From Planctomycetales bacterium (GTDB lineage: Bacteria; Planctomycetota; Planctomycetia; Isosphaerales; Isosphaeraceae): a stretch of DNA of 43,618 nucleotides. This document shows, piece after piece, positions 33,844-42,919 of this stretch (positions within the stretch are counted from its first letter, which is position 1; each line of letters begins with the position of its first letter). The stretch is from the NCBI GenBank assembly GCA_027449865.1, contig DAIDKV010000185.1:1-43618 (forward strand), written 5' to 3'. A model generated the notes under the pieces. The model searched no databases. It saw nothing but the letters and a program-made list of their open reading frames with translations, and had not been told where the DNA came from. Position numbers and translations under genes: made by a program.

Positions 33844-35250
33844 TCAGGATGGGAGACTCGCGTCCTGGCCGGTTTGCAACCGCCCCCGCCACCGCCCCAG
33901 TTGCTCCTCGACCTCCGCCGGCGCCGTCGAGCCGTACGACCGGAACGCCCTGACGGCGTTCTCGACGCCCAGGACGTTGCGGACCTCGGGGCCGAGCCGG
34001 GGGTCGGCCGCGGCGAGGTCGGAGTCCGAGAGGTCGGCCAGGCGAGTCAGCCCCCGAGACTCGCAGAGCCCGACCAGCCGGCCGATCACCTCGTGCGCCG
34101 TGCGCTGCGGGAGGCCCAGGCCGATCAGATGCTCCATCAACGTCGTCGCGTCGAGATAGCCCTCGTCCAGCCGCGCGGCGATCCGGTCGGCGCGCAGGCT
34201 CGCACCCTCAACGACCACCGCCGCAAGCTGAAGGTTCGCCTCAACCGTGTCGAACGCGTCGAAGAGCGGCTCCTTGTCCTCCTGGAGATCACGATTGTAG
34301 GCCATCGGCAGGCCCTTGATCAGCACCAGGAACGTGGTCAGGCTCCCGACCACCCGCGCGGATCGGCCCCGGATCAACTCCAGGACGTCGGGGTTTTTCT
34401 TCTGCGGCATGATGCTACTGCCGGTGCAAATAGCGTCGGGCAGGGCCAGAAAGCCGAATTCCTGGGTGCTCCAGAGAATCCACTCGTCGGCCCAGCCGGC
34501 CAGGTGCTCGGCGATCATCGTCAGGACGAAGACCGACTCGACCGCGAAATCCCGGTCGCTCGACACATCCAGGCTGTTCGCCGCGACCGCCTCAAAGCCC
34601 AGCTCCTCGGCGACCGCGTGGCGGTCGATCGGCAGACTTGTTCCGGCCAGGGCCGCGGCGCCCAGCGGCAACACGTTCAGCCGCTTCCGACAATCGGCCA
34701 GCCGCGACCGATCCCTTTCGAGCTTTTCGACATATGCCAGAAAGTAATGCGGCGCCAGTACCGGCTGTGCCCGCTGCATGTGGGTGTAGCCGGGCAAAAT
34801 CACCGCGCGGTGCCGATCGGCCGACGCCACCATGGCCCGCTGCAAGTCGACGAGCCTCGCGTCGACCCGATCGATGGCCTCGCGGGTCCAGAGCTTCAGC
34901 CCGGTGACAACCTGATCGTTCCGGCTCCGGGCCGTGTGCAGCTTCCGGCCGGCGTCGCCGATCTTCTCGATCAGCGCCGCCTCGATGTGCATGTGGATGT
35001 CCTCGCGTTCGAGGACAAACGCGAATTGGCCCGCCTCGATCTCAGCCCGGATTTCCGTCAAACCCCGCTCAATTTGCCGGCATTCGTCGACGGTGAGCAG
35101 TCCGACCTCGCGGAGCATTCGCGCATGGGCGATCGAGCCCCGGATATCCTGCTCGAAGAGTCGGCGGTCGAAGGAGATCGATTCGGTGAACGACTCCACC
35201 CGACGATCGGTCCCGCCCGCGAATCGACCGCCCCACGCCTTGCCGGCCAC
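33844..35250 (-). CDS. argH: Argininosuccinate lyase
   Basis: 468 residues from GTG at 35250, chosen because GGGAGG lies about seven bases upstream and the family N-terminus KAWGGRF follows at once; the frame opens earlier at 35337. Fumarase/aspartase superfamily signatures: TARSRNDQ (106-113), [10 protein letters not shown] (154-163) and [11 protein letters not shown] (277-287, with the catalytic serine). It splits argininosuccinate into arginine and fumarate, the last step of arginine synthesis, in the cytoplasm. argG is not in the window. It follows the gene for a secreted protein by 83 bp and precedes a Uma2 gene. Confidence 0.97.
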   Translation of the reverse strand: MAGKAWGGRFAGGTDRRVESFTESISFDRRLFEQDIRGSIAHARMLREVGLLTVDECRQIERGLTEIRAEIEAGQFAFVLEREDIHMHIEAALIEKIGDAGRKLHTARSRNDQVVTGLKLWTREAIDRVDARLVDLQRAMVASADRHRAVILPGYTHMQRAQPVLAPHYFLAYVEKLERDRSRLADCRKRLNVLPLGAAALAGTSLPIDRHAVAEELGFEAVAANSLDVSSDRDFAVESVFVLTMIAEHLAGWADEWILWSTQEFGFLALPDAICTGSSIMPQKKNPDVLELIRGRSARVVGSLTTFLVLIKGLPMAYNRDLQEDKEPLFDAFDTVEANLQLAAVVVEGASLRADRIAARLDEGYLDATTLMEHLIGLGLPQRTAHEVIGRLVGLCESRGLTRLADLSDSDLAAADPRLGPEVRNVLGVENAVRAFRSYGSTAPAEVEEQLGRWRGRLQTGQDASLPS

Positions 35251-35333
35251 GTTCCCGCCTCCCTGTCGCACCTGGCGACGTGCCCAGTGTTTCGGCAACC
35301 AATGACTCAGTTTAGGCAGTCCGGAACAGAGAG

Positions 35334-36890
35334 TCAACGAGCGAGGGCCTTCGTTTCGGGGAGTCGGAGCCTCGGATCCGAGAGGTCGAGCCGATAGAGA
35401 ATCTGGTTGTATTCGTAGTACGGTGTTGGGTGCGGGTTTCCGCTGAAGGTGTTGACGTAAGTGCCTTCGAGGTAGATGATCCGGCCGCCCTCGCGGTCGA
35501 GGAACGGGTGCTGAGTTGGGTTGTAGAAGTCGTGAGCATCGCCCGGCTTGTTGGCGTGGGTGATGATCTTGCGGGCAGCGATCCAGGGGCCTTCGGGGTG
35601 GTCGGCCTCGCTGTACCAGACCTCGCCGAGCATCGTGGCGCCCAGGCTCTCGGAGGCGATCATCACGTATTTCTTCCGAAAGTTGTTCCAGTGGACCGAG
35701 CCGTTGTGGAGCAGGAACGGCTTGGCGGTCTCGGCGTCCTGGAGACGGAACGGCGATTCCTCCCGGCGCATCTTGCCGGCGGCGATCAGGGCGTTCTGAT
35801 CCCGCGGACCAAGCGGCGGCGTTGCCATTTTCCAGGCCCAGACGAGTCGGCCGTTCGCGTCGCGGTCAAGCTCGGACTTCGCCCCGTGGGCGCGGGTGCC
35901 GGGCTTCAGGCAGGTGTACGACTCATAAGACGAGAGGTCGACGAAGGCGTCTCGATCGGCACGGACCCGGAGCGTCGGGTAGGGGGCGGTGAAATAAATG
36001 TACGCCGTCCCGTCTCGCTCGACCCGGAACGACTGGCCGGTGGGATTGTACGGGGGATCGATCGGGGCGTCCTTGACCTTCACGAACCGATCGAGGTGGT
36101 CGTCGTACTCGACGAAGCCGCTCTCAAGGACGGCGCCCAGCCCTCGCCGACGATCGAAGAAGGCGAGCATCCGATCGCGACCGGAACGGTCGGGGACAAC
36201 AGCGAGTCCGGAGATCCAGACGACCCCCTCGCCCTTCATCGGGGCCATCGGTCGAGAGAAACCGTCCTTGCCGACGAAGTAGGTCAGGTCGATACCAACC
36301 TCGGGGTTAAGCTTCTCCGGCGCGGCCGAGGTCGCGCCCGAGATCGCGAACTGCCCGAGCGCGTAGGAGAGGCGGTTGGTGTCGCCGTAGAACCAGAAGG
36401 TCCGGCCCCGGTAGACATCGGCCAAAATGGTATCCTGCCCGGTGACCTGGGCGTTGAGCAGCGGCGCGGCGATCGGCGGCTTGTGGGCGAGCAGGACGGT
36501 ATCGCGATAAATCCCCTGGCCAGTGATCCGGTAGAGGCGTTCGGCGATGTTGATTCGGTGGATCTTCAACCGGGCCGATCCGCCGGGGGTCGCGACGAGC
36601 GCAGCGCCTCGCGAACCGAACCCGTCAGGCGCGAACTCATAGCCGTGCGAGGCGACGCCGAAGTAAACCTTCTGGCCCATCAAACCTGGCTCATAGAACG
36701 CGACCAGTCCGGCGGAGTCGGTATAGTACCGGGCGCCCGAGGTGGTCTGCAATTCCACGAGCGGGACGCCTCGGCCGGTCTGGTCGTCGACGACCTCGAT
36801 GGCGAACGGGCGGGTGTCGTCGGCCTGGGTCGGGCGAGTCAGGAGTGAGATCCCGAGGATCATAGCGGTTAGGCAGGTGGGTCGGGGCAT
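35334..36890 (-). CDS. Secreted protein, probable beta-propeller, unknown function
   Basis: 518 residues with a signal peptide (about 1-23, [19 protein letters not shown]). A first beta-sandwich-like part ([20 protein letters not shown], then [12 protein letters not shown]) resembles a carboxypeptidase-regulatory/peptidase-associated domain. The rest has repeated blades such as [34 protein letters not shown] and the end [13 protein letters not shown], similar in style to GH43/DUF4185-type five-bladed propellers. Catalytic residues cannot be assigned. It is probably periplasmic or extracellular and carbohydrate-related, by inference. It starts 18 bp after the end of the TOPRIM-like gene, so the two may be co-transcribed. 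Confidence 0.8.
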   Translation of the reverse strand: MPRPTCLTAMILGISLLTRPTQADDTRPFAIEVVDDQTGRGVPLVELQTTSGARYYTDSAGLVAFYEPGLMGQKVYFGVASHGYEFAPDGFGSRGAALVATPGGSARLKIHRINIAERLYRITGQGIYRDTVLLAHKPPIAAPLLNAQVTGQDTILADVYRGRTFWFYGDTNRLSYALGQFAISGATSAAPEKLNPEVGIDLTYFVGKDGFSRPMAPMKGEGVVWISGLAVVPDRSGRDRMLAFFDRRRGLGAVLESGFVEYDDHLDRFVKVKDAPIDPPYNPTGQSFRVERDGTAYIYFTAPYPTLRVRADRDAFVDLSSYESYTCLKPGTRAHGAKSELDRDANGRLVWAWKMATPPLGPRDQNALIAAGKMRREESPFRLQDAETAKPFLLHNGSVHWNNFRKKYVMIASESLGATMLGEVWYSEADHPEGPWIAARKIITHANKPGDAHDFYNPTQHPFLDREGGRIIYLEGTYVNTFSGNPHPTPYYEYNQILYRLDLSDPRLRLPETKALAR

Positions 36891-36908
36891 CGGAGAGGTT
36901 TCCTCGGT

Positions 36909-37673
36909 TCAGTGGGCCGGAGGGCTGGGGAGGGAATCGATCTGGGGGCGGGTGACGTCGAAATATCGGCCATTCGTCAGTTGATAGACATCGTCGAACT
37001 CCCGGCCGATCGCCCGCGAGCACCAGCCGAAAAGGGTGCGGAGCGACCGGCACGTCTCGGGATTCGAGAGGACGCGGGGAACGTCCAGCCGTTCGATGAT
37101 CTTTCGACCGTGCTCGATTTCCTTGAAGCCTGGTGAGAGCTTCTTTAGCTCATTCTTGGGGTGGCGAATATCCTCCACATCGCCCTGGTAATCGGCCAGG
37201 CGGGTACCAAGGACGGCGTTGATCGCGTCGGCATGGGCGAAGTAGTAGGCTTCCAGCATGTTGACCAGGAAATGGACCGAGGCGCGGTGACTCAATCCCG
37301 CTGGCTCAAGCAACGTATCGAAGTCATCTCGATATCTCTGGTACACGGCGGCGGCTTGGTCCCTGAAGTCGTGCTCAAGGTCGTCAACGAGGATGACGTA
37401 ATCGTACCCATTCCGCAGATACCCCCGAACGCGTAGGCCAAGGCTGCTTTCATTGTTCGAAAGCGACTTACTCTTGCCAACACCCTTCAGTGGTTGCTTC
37501 GATGGCTTTTTCGACGTCCTGGGCCTGAGTTGGTTGATCCGTGCTCCAACCTCGAAGGAGCAATGTCCCTCAGCTTCCAGCGAACGGAAGAGTCTGGGCA
37601 AGAAACCAGCCTCGCCTTTTCCCGTCACCAGGAGGGCGAACCGGAAAAAGGACCAGGAGGGAAGGCTGCTCAT
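36909..37673 (-). CDS. TOPRIM-like (RloB/DUF4276-type) partner of the AAA ATPase
   Basis: 254 residues. An N-terminal strand-turn, LLVTGKGEAGFLPRLF, holds a conserved-looking Glu; YVILVDDLEHD holds paired Asp residues; and FLVNMLEAYYFAHADA ends the core. This order (G-x-E, D-D, then a helix with E) fits the split TOPRIM proteins RloB and DUF4276, but the exact family needs a profile search. The middle has a conserved-looking block DYQGDVEDIRHPKNELKKL. The ATG overlaps the ATPase stop (ATGA), so the two proteins are translationally coupled. In such pairs the TOPRIM protein is a likely nuclease effector, controlled by the ATPase. Confidence 0.7.
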   Translation of the reverse strand: MSSLPSWSFFRFALLVTGKGEAGFLPRLFRSLEAEGHCSFEVGARINQLRPRTSKKPSKQPLKGVGKSKSLSNNESSLGLRVRGYLRNGYDYVILVDDLEHDFRDQAAAVYQRYRDDFDTLLEPAGLSHRASVHFLVNMLEAYYFAHADAINAVLGTRLADYQGDVEDIRHPKNELKKLSPGFKEIEHGRKIIERLDVPRVLSNPETCRSLRTLFGWCSRAIGREFDDVYQLTNGRYFDVTRPQIDSLPSPPAH

Positions 37674-38872
37674 GAGCGGTTGCTCGTAGGAACCGGGACA
37701 ACGGGGCTACTCTGTGCGCCAACGACTTCCGCCATATAGAGCGAGCCGGCGGCGTAGTCCTCGAGCAAGTCCTGGATGTCTTTCATATCGCTCAGCCGGG
37801 TGATGCGGGCTCGACCCTGGTCCTGCCCGATGTCCAATATCTGTTCCGGTTCAAACTGGCTGATAAGGACTGGCGAATGAGTGGCGAGGATGACCTGCTT
37901 TCCCCACTCTTCCGTCGCCTCGGTGATCGCTTCAGCCAGAACGGCCATCGCCCAGGGGTGGAGAGAGGTCTCGGGTTCGTCGATCAGCATCAACGAATAG
38001 CGTTCCCGGCCTTCAGCAAACAAGGCCGTAAGCAGGATGAGCATCTGGAGATGCCCATCCGAAATTCCTGATGCGAGAATCGGCTTTCGACGCCACTTTT
38101 CCAGGAAGCTGGCATACAGTGAGTTTGGTCCAAGCGGATCGATGACCACTCCATCGAAAGTGGGGAAGGCTCTACCCATGTATCGCATGATCGTGGTGTA
38201 TCGATCATCGAGTTGGCGACGGCCTTCGAGATTGCGAAGAACCGACCACAGGTTGTCAGCCCTCCCTTTCACCCAGGTTTCGTATCCCGTACTAGAGCCG
38301 CGCTCCTTGAGGCCCCACAGGTTCAAGGAACGGGAGTGGTAGAAATGGACATAATGCAGAATCCGATCGAGCTCTGTTGCTTCGTCGCAGCTTGGTTCGA
38401 AGTCCAGGTATCGAGCGAAGGAGAGTTTTTCCGGCTCACGCAGATCAAAGGCCGCGGTCTGTCCTCCCGTGCGAAGACTGAGAAAGTCAGCCCGAGCAGT
38501 ACCTGCCCGGCGTTCAAACAGGATTCCGCCGCGGTCATGGGAATAGAGCCTCTCTCCCGCGAACGGCTCGATCCGCCCGGCGGAGAAGCCAAGGCTCAGG
38601 GCATACGCGATCCTCTCGGTGGCAATCTCGATCTGAATGGGATCATTCTCATCGGCCCCATCGAATAGGAGCCCGATCCCGTGATCGCGATTGGCTGAGG
38701 CTAATTCGACACTGCGAATCGCGCAGTCTCGAACGAACCAGATCGTGTCAAGGAATGTCGACTTGCCCGCTCCGTTGGGCCCGAAGAGGACGTTGATCGG
38801 CCTCAGTTCGAGCGAGACGTCCACCAGCGATCGGTAATTCTGGATGCGGATCGATTTCAGCAGGGCCGCCAT
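37670..38872 (-). CDS. AAA (SMC/OLD-like) ATPase, first gene of pair
   Basis: 400 residues from ATG at 38872, preceded by GGAGGAGGATATC; the frame opens at 39118 but that part is unrelated. ABC/SMC-type ATPase motifs: N-terminal IQNYRSLVDVSLELRPINVL, Walker A GPNGAGKST, a signature-like SGISDGHLQMLILL, Walker B LMLIDEPETSLHP and the H-loop ATHSP. These are the AAA_15/AAA_21 ATPases found in OLD nucleases, RloA and the PARIS ATPase. Without a fused TOPRIM domain it depends on the partner gene it overlaps by 4 bp. A role in phage defence is likely by analogy and unproven. Confidence 0.88.
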   Translation of the reverse strand: MAALLKSIRIQNYRSLVDVSLELRPINVLFGPNGAGKSTFLDTIWFVRDCAIRSVELASANRDHGIGLLFDGADENDPIQIEIATERIAYALSLGFSAGRIEPFAGERLYSHDRGGILFERRAGTARADFLSLRTGGQTAAFDLREPEKLSFARYLDFEPSCDEATELDRILHYVHFYHSRSLNLWGLKERGSSTGYETWVKGRADNLWSVLRNLEGRRQLDDRYTTIMRYMGRAFPTFDGVVIDPLGPNSLYASFLEKWRRKPILASGISDGHLQMLILLTALFAEGRERYSLMLIDEPETSLHPWAMAVLAEAITEATEEWGKQVILATHSPVLISQFEPEQILDIGQDQGRARITRLSDMKDIQDLLEDYAAGSLYMAEVVGAQSSPVVPVPTSNRS

Positions 38873-38943
38873 GATATCCTCCTCCAGGATCGCCGGACGA
38901 CGCCGCGCCCGGCCGCCCTCCATCCTATCCGACCGGGCCCCGA

Positions 38944-41544
38944 TCATGAACCGGGGGTCGGACGGCCTGGCGCCGGGCGTTCGACCCGGCCGTAACGCCG
39001 GAGCACCCGTTTCAGAGTGGCGATCGTCTCCGCCGAGCCGACGAATGTTTTCTCCGGGAATCGGTAATGCGCCAGAATCCCGGCGAGATTTTGAGGACCC
39101 ATGTTGGTGTTCAGCCACATCCCGGCCAGGTACTGCAAGCGCAGGTTGCGGTCGGTGTTGATCTGAGCGCCCTTCGACCAGTCGCCCAGCATTGGCGCCT
39201 GGCCGGCGTAGGTCGCCAGCAGCTCGATCGACTCCGGCCTCATTGTCCCCTCGTCGGACATCGGGTCGGGGCCGCCGAAGCCGACCTCCAGCAGCGATTG
39301 CTTCACCGCCTCGTGGTCCGGCCGGTCGATCCTGCGCTGGAGGGCGTCGACATCGATCACCGTCGGCTCGACCTGCCCGAACAGGATCGCGTCGTAGCCG
39401 TAATGCTGCTCGCCGAAGAGAGCGTCCGCGCCCATCGCCTGGCGCTCGTTGCTCCAGAGAATCGCGTTCGGGAAGACCTCAAAAAATGTCGAGATCAGGC
39501 TCTGTGTCGTCTCGGCGTTGGCCTCGTAAAGCGGCATCCAGAGAGAGACGCTCCCGCCCGGGTTCAGGTGATCGCGGCACATCCGGTAATATTCGATCGT
39601 GTTCAACGCAGCACACCCCTTGACCCACGGGTCGATCGGGTCGGAGGTGATCACGTCGAACTTCTCGCGGGTCGTGCTGAGATAATGCCGGCCGTCGTCG
39701 TAGATCACCTCGACTTGCTTGCCGTTGACGACGTGCGGGTTCTCGCGGGCGATCCCGTCGACGACGTGGTAATTCTGCTCGCCGAACATCGGCGTGACGT
39801 GCTGTGGGACGATCGGCTCGATGTCGCAGATCACGATTCGCTCGACGTCGGGATGCACGACGAACGAACCGGCCGTGACGCCGGCCCCACAGGCGACGAC
39901 CAGGACGGTCTTTGGCTTCGGATGAAGAAGCGCCGGGATGTGGCCAAGCATCCGCTGCAACCGCATGTCGACCGGCTGGTTCGACGCCTGCACCTTGCCG
40001 GCGCCGTGGAAACTGCGAACACCCTGCGGCGTCTCCAGCACGGCCACCGAGACGTTCTCCCCCTCGCCGACGTACCGGCAGAACATCGCGGCCTCGTCGG
40101 CGCCTTCGGGGATCTTATCGACGACGCCGGGGACCGCGTTGGGGATCGCGGCGGGTGTTTCGCGGCCAAAGGCGATCAGGGCCCAGGGGACGGGCGTGAC
40201 GCTCCATCCCACGACCGCCGCAATAGCGATCGTCGCCACGATCCCCGCGAGCCGCGCCGGCCGGATCGAAATCCCGAACGCCGAAATGGCCGCCACCGCC
40301 GAGAGCCCGATCATCGCCCGCTCGGCGCCCGTGGTGCCGAGCATCGGGACCAGGACCAGGCCGAAGGCCAGCGCCCCGGCGATCGCGCCGAGGGTGTTCG
40401 CCGCGTAGACCCCGCCGACCAGCCGCCCGGCGTCGGTCCCGGGCGCGGCGACCGCCCCGATCGCGATCGGGAAGCTTGCCCCCCAGAGGATCGCCGGCGG
40501 CAGGACCGCCCAGAGGCTCATCGCCAGGTCGAGCTGGAAGGTAAACCATGGGCTGGTCGACATCGACGGGACGAGCGGCCAGTACGGGAGCGACCGGGCG
40601 ATCATCGCGGCCGTCCAGGCGATCGCGGCCGTCAGCAGGAGTTGCCCGATCCCCAGCGCCAGCCGGGGCGACCGCGCCCCCCGCGCCACGACGGCCCCGA
40701 TCGCGCTCCCGATCCCCAATCCGACCAGAAAAACGGCCAGGATCAGGCTGAAGCTGTAGACCGTCGGGCCGAAGAGGAGCGAGAGAAGCCGGGTCCAGAC
40801 GACCTCGCCGCCCATTGCGGCCATCCCCGAGATCGCGATCGCCAGATAAACCGCGGCGGAGCCCCTCGGGCGTTCGGTCTCGATCCGGGGCACCGAAACC
40901 GCTGGCGACGGCCTCCGCGAGACGATCAAGGCAATCGCCGCGACCAGGACGTTGATCCCGACGGCGGCGTAGGTCGCCACAGCAACGTCATAGACCCGGA
41001 GCAGGTAGAACCCGGCAAGCAGGCAGCCGACGACGGCGCCGGCGATGTTCCCGCCGTAGAAGAACCCCAGCCAGGCGACGCCCGAGGGATCGGCCTCGAC
41101 GCGTCGGGCGATCGCCGGGAGCGTGGCGCCCATCAGGATCGTCGGCGGGAGCAGGCAGGCCCCGGCGGCGAGCCCCCGGATCAGGATCGCCGGGAGCCCT
41201 CGGCCGGCATACTCGACATAAATCTGCTCGACGTGCGGCATCCCGAAGAGCACCGCCAGCGCAATCGCCCCGATCCCCAACTCGAGGACCGCGTAGACCC
41301 GGAGCGGATTCCAACGCGCCGGGACGACCCGGGGCAAAAGCAGGCTGCCGAGGCACATCCCGCCCATGAACGTCGCGAGCAGGACGCCCAGCGAGACGGC
41401 CGTCGAGCCGATCACCAGTTGCAGGAGCTGCAACCAGACGACCTCGTCGATCAGTGCCGCGCATCCGCTGCCGACGAAGAGGACGAGCAGGATCGGCAGC
41501 GAGCGCCCGATGTGGGGCGAGGGGATCGTCTCGGATTCATGCAT
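38944..41544 (-). CDS. Membrane-anchored spermidine-synthase-like protein
   Basis: 866 residues. Residues about 15-470 contain roughly a dozen hydrophobic segments (for example ILLVLFVGSGCAALIDEVVW, then LLQLVIGSTAVSLGVLL), with the repeated E-VVW-RLL pattern of the spermine/spermidine-synthase-associated membrane domain. From about 480 the cytoplasmic or periplasmic Rossmann domain follows: TVLVVACGAGVTAGSF, RIVICDIEPIV, DDGRHYLSTTREKFDVITSDPIDPW. This is the aminopropyltransferase/methyltransferase-like fold; the usual polyamine-synthase catalytic Asp is in SDPIDPW. Many such fusions exist in planctomycetes, and their substrate is unknown. Confidence 0.88.
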   Translation of the reverse strand: MHESETIPSPHIGRSLPILLVLFVGSGCAALIDEVVWLQLLQLVIGSTAVSLGVLLATFMGGMCLGSLLLPRVVPARWNPLRVYAVLELGIGAIALAVLFGMPHVEQIYVEYAGRGLPAILIRGLAAGACLLPPTILMGATLPAIARRVEADPSGVAWLGFFYGGNIAGAVVGCLLAGFYLLRVYDVAVATYAAVGINVLVAAIALIVSRRPSPAVSVPRIETERPRGSAAVYLAIAISGMAAMGGEVVWTRLLSLLFGPTVYSFSLILAVFLVGLGIGSAIGAVVARGARSPRLALGIGQLLLTAAIAWTAAMIARSLPYWPLVPSMSTSPWFTFQLDLAMSLWAVLPPAILWGASFPIAIGAVAAPGTDAGRLVGGVYAANTLGAIAGALAFGLVLVPMLGTTGAERAMIGLSAVAAISAFGISIRPARLAGIVATIAIAAVVGWSVTPVPWALIAFGRETPAAIPNAVPGVVDKIPEGADEAAMFCRYVGEGENVSVAVLETPQGVRSFHGAGKVQASNQPVDMRLQRMLGHIPALLHPKPKTVLVVACGAGVTAGSFVVHPDVERIVICDIEPIVPQHVTPMFGEQNYHVVDGIARENPHVVNGKQVEVIYDDGRHYLSTTREKFDVITSDPIDPWVKGCAALNTIEYYRMCRDHLNPGGSVSLWMPLYEANAETTQSLISTFFEVFPNAILWSNERQAMGADALFGEQHYGYDAILFGQVEPTVIDVDALQRRIDRPDHEAVKQSLLEVGFGGPDPMSDEGTMRPESIELLATYAGQAPMLGDWSKGAQINTDRNLRLQYLAGMWLNTNMGPQNLAGILAHYRFPEKTFVGSAETIATLKRVLRRYGRVERPAPGRPTPGS

Positions 41545-41733
41545 CGCGCGGGGGTCTCCGGGGGGCGTCCGACCCGCCGGAGGCGGAACGCGGCCAGGGG
41601 AAGGCTCGGTCGTGGAATCTACGGCCCCGTCGGATCCGACGTCCCGGCGCCGTCCCAGGCAGCATACCTCCCCGAGGGCCGGTCTTGAAGCGCGGGCCGC
41701 CGTGCCGGGCCTGGCACTCCGCCGCCTGCGTGC

Positions 41734-41751
41734 TAGAATCGAATTCGATTC
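41734..41751 (+). promoter_or_regulatory. Extended -10 and 16-bp palindrome upstream of the Phd-type antitoxin
   Basis: TGCTAGAAT (41731-41739) is an extended -10 box. It overlaps a perfect 16-bp palindrome, GAATCGAATTCGATTC (41736-41751), 26 bp before the antitoxin ATG. A weak -35 (CTGGCA, 41711-41716) lies 17 bp upstream. This placement fits an operator bound by the antitoxin. Confidence 0.55.
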
Positions 41752-41777
41752 GTAAAAAGTTCTTGCCCGGAGGCTCC

Positions 41778-42068
41778 ATGCTGGACATTAGCCGCGATAT
41801 CCAATCGCTGACCGACTTCAAGAAGAACACGCCTGAATTCGTCGAGCAACTCAAGCAGACCGGCGAGCCGATCATCCTGACAATCAACGGCAAGGCGGAA
41901 ATCGTCGTGCAGGACGCCGCCGCCTATCAGAAGCTTCGCCGGATGGTCGAGGAAGCCCGCGTGCTGGAAGGCATCCGTCAGGGCATCGCCGACATGAACG
42001 CGGGTCGCACCATGAGCCTGGACGAGATGAAGGAACACGCCGGCACGAAGCATGGAATCAAGGCGTGA
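41778..42068 (+). CDS. Phd/YefM-family antitoxin
   Basis: 96 residues from ATG at 41778, with CGGAGG upstream; the frame opens at 41454 but the rest has no family character. The Phd/YefM pattern is clear: LTDFKKNTPEFVEQLKQTGE, then PIILTINGKAEIVVQDAAAY. The C-terminal helical tail (IADMNAGRTMSLDEMKEHAG) would wrap the toxin. The antitoxin both neutralises the toxin and represses the operon. Its toxin partner, directly downstream with a GTGA overlap, carries a nonsense codon. The antitoxin frame is intact. Confidence 0.9.
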   Translation: MLDISRDIQSLTDFKKNTPEFVEQLKQTGEPIILTINGKAEIVVQDAAAYQKLRRMVEEARVLEGIRQGIADMNAGRTMSLDEMKEHAGTKHGIKA

Positions 42069-42376
42069 CCTGTACCCTGCGGGTTACGGCCCGTGCCGTC
42101 GCCGACGCCGACGAAGCCCATGCCTGGATGACCGAGCATCTTTCCCCCGCCCAGGCCGACCGCTGGTAACAGGGGCTTTTCAGGCATATGGAGACGCTCA
42201 CGCGGCAGTCGCAACGCCGCCCGCGTGCCGCCGAGAGCGACAAGTTCCCCGAAGAACTCCGCGAACTACTTTACGGCAAGCGGAAGAATAAATATCGTAT
42301 CATATTCACTATCCGTGGTGATGCGGTTTTCGTGCTGTTCATCCATCACGCCGCCCGCAAGGAGCTTGAGCCGTAG
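42065..42376 (+). pseudogene. ParE/RelE-family toxin with internal stop codon
   Basis: The GTG at 42065 overlaps the antitoxin stop. The frame reads as a full 103-residue toxin with one in-frame TAA at 42167-42169 (codon 35), right where the family has W-Y (DRW-stop-QGLFRHMETL). After it the toxin continues in the same frame to 42376, ending in the strong family block LLYGKRKNKYRIIFTIRGD, VFVLFIHH and AARKELE. A single base change from TAT or TAC to TAA explains it. An internal ATG at 42188 could still make a C-terminal piece. The toxin is probably inactive. Confidence 0.85.
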
Positions 42377-42533
42377 CAGCGATACCACTACGCGTCCATT
42401 GATACTATTCGCTTACCAAATGAACAGGGACCATGAGAACGGATAAGGGTTTCATCGGATGATGAGTCAGGAGCCTTAAACAAAAGCCCTTGACCCCTTT
42501 GTCTGGTCCCGTCCACCACCGAGGCAAGTTTCG

Positions 42534-42914
42534 ATGATCGTCGGCCATGGCATCGATATCGTCGAGATCGGCAAGATCGAGCGTAGACTGGCGACCGCCC
42601 ACGGCGAATGGATCGAGAGCGCATTTACCGCGGCCGAGCAAGCCCAAGCCGACCCAGATCCTCACCGGGCCCAGTATTTCGCAGGCCGATACGCCGCCAA
42701 GGAAGCCGTCGCCAAGGCCATGGGCACCGGGTTCTCGGGCGATGTTACTTGGCACGATGTAGAGATCCTGCGTTCGGTGACTGGGGCACCGACAGTTGGT
42801 CTGACAGACGCGGCGGCAGACGTCGCCGAGTCTCTGGGGATTACTCTATGGCTGCTCAGCATCAGCCACAGCGATTCTTTCGCAATCGCCAGCGCTATCG
42901 CCGTGAAGGGGTAA
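42534..42914 (+). CDS. acpS: Holo-[acyl-carrier-protein] synthase
   Basis: 126 residues with the AcpS pattern: the metal-binding Asp8 in HGIDIVEIGKIE and the Glu57-containing RYAAKEAVAKAMGTG, then a C-terminal strand LLSISHSDSFAIASAIA. The enzyme transfers 4'-phosphopantetheine from CoA to acyl carrier proteins. Length is normal (about 120-130). ATG was chosen because the GIDIV start is at the proper distance; there is only a weak purine-rich site (GAGGCAAG) upstream. It sits downstream of the toxin-antitoxin locus and converges with the gene at 42920. Confidence 0.95.
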   Translation: MIVGHGIDIVEIGKIERRLATAHGEWIESAFTAAEQAQADPDPHRAQYFAGRYAAKEAVAKAMGTGFSGDVTWHDVEILRSVTGAPTVGLTDAAADVAESLGITLWLLSISHSDSFAIASAIAVKG

Positions 42915-42919
42915 TACGT

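Noticed and set aside
39067-41688. 873-residue plus-strand frame
   Set aside because: Shadow of the membrane spermidine-synthase-like gene; Arg/Asp/Gly-rich with no membrane segments or motifs.
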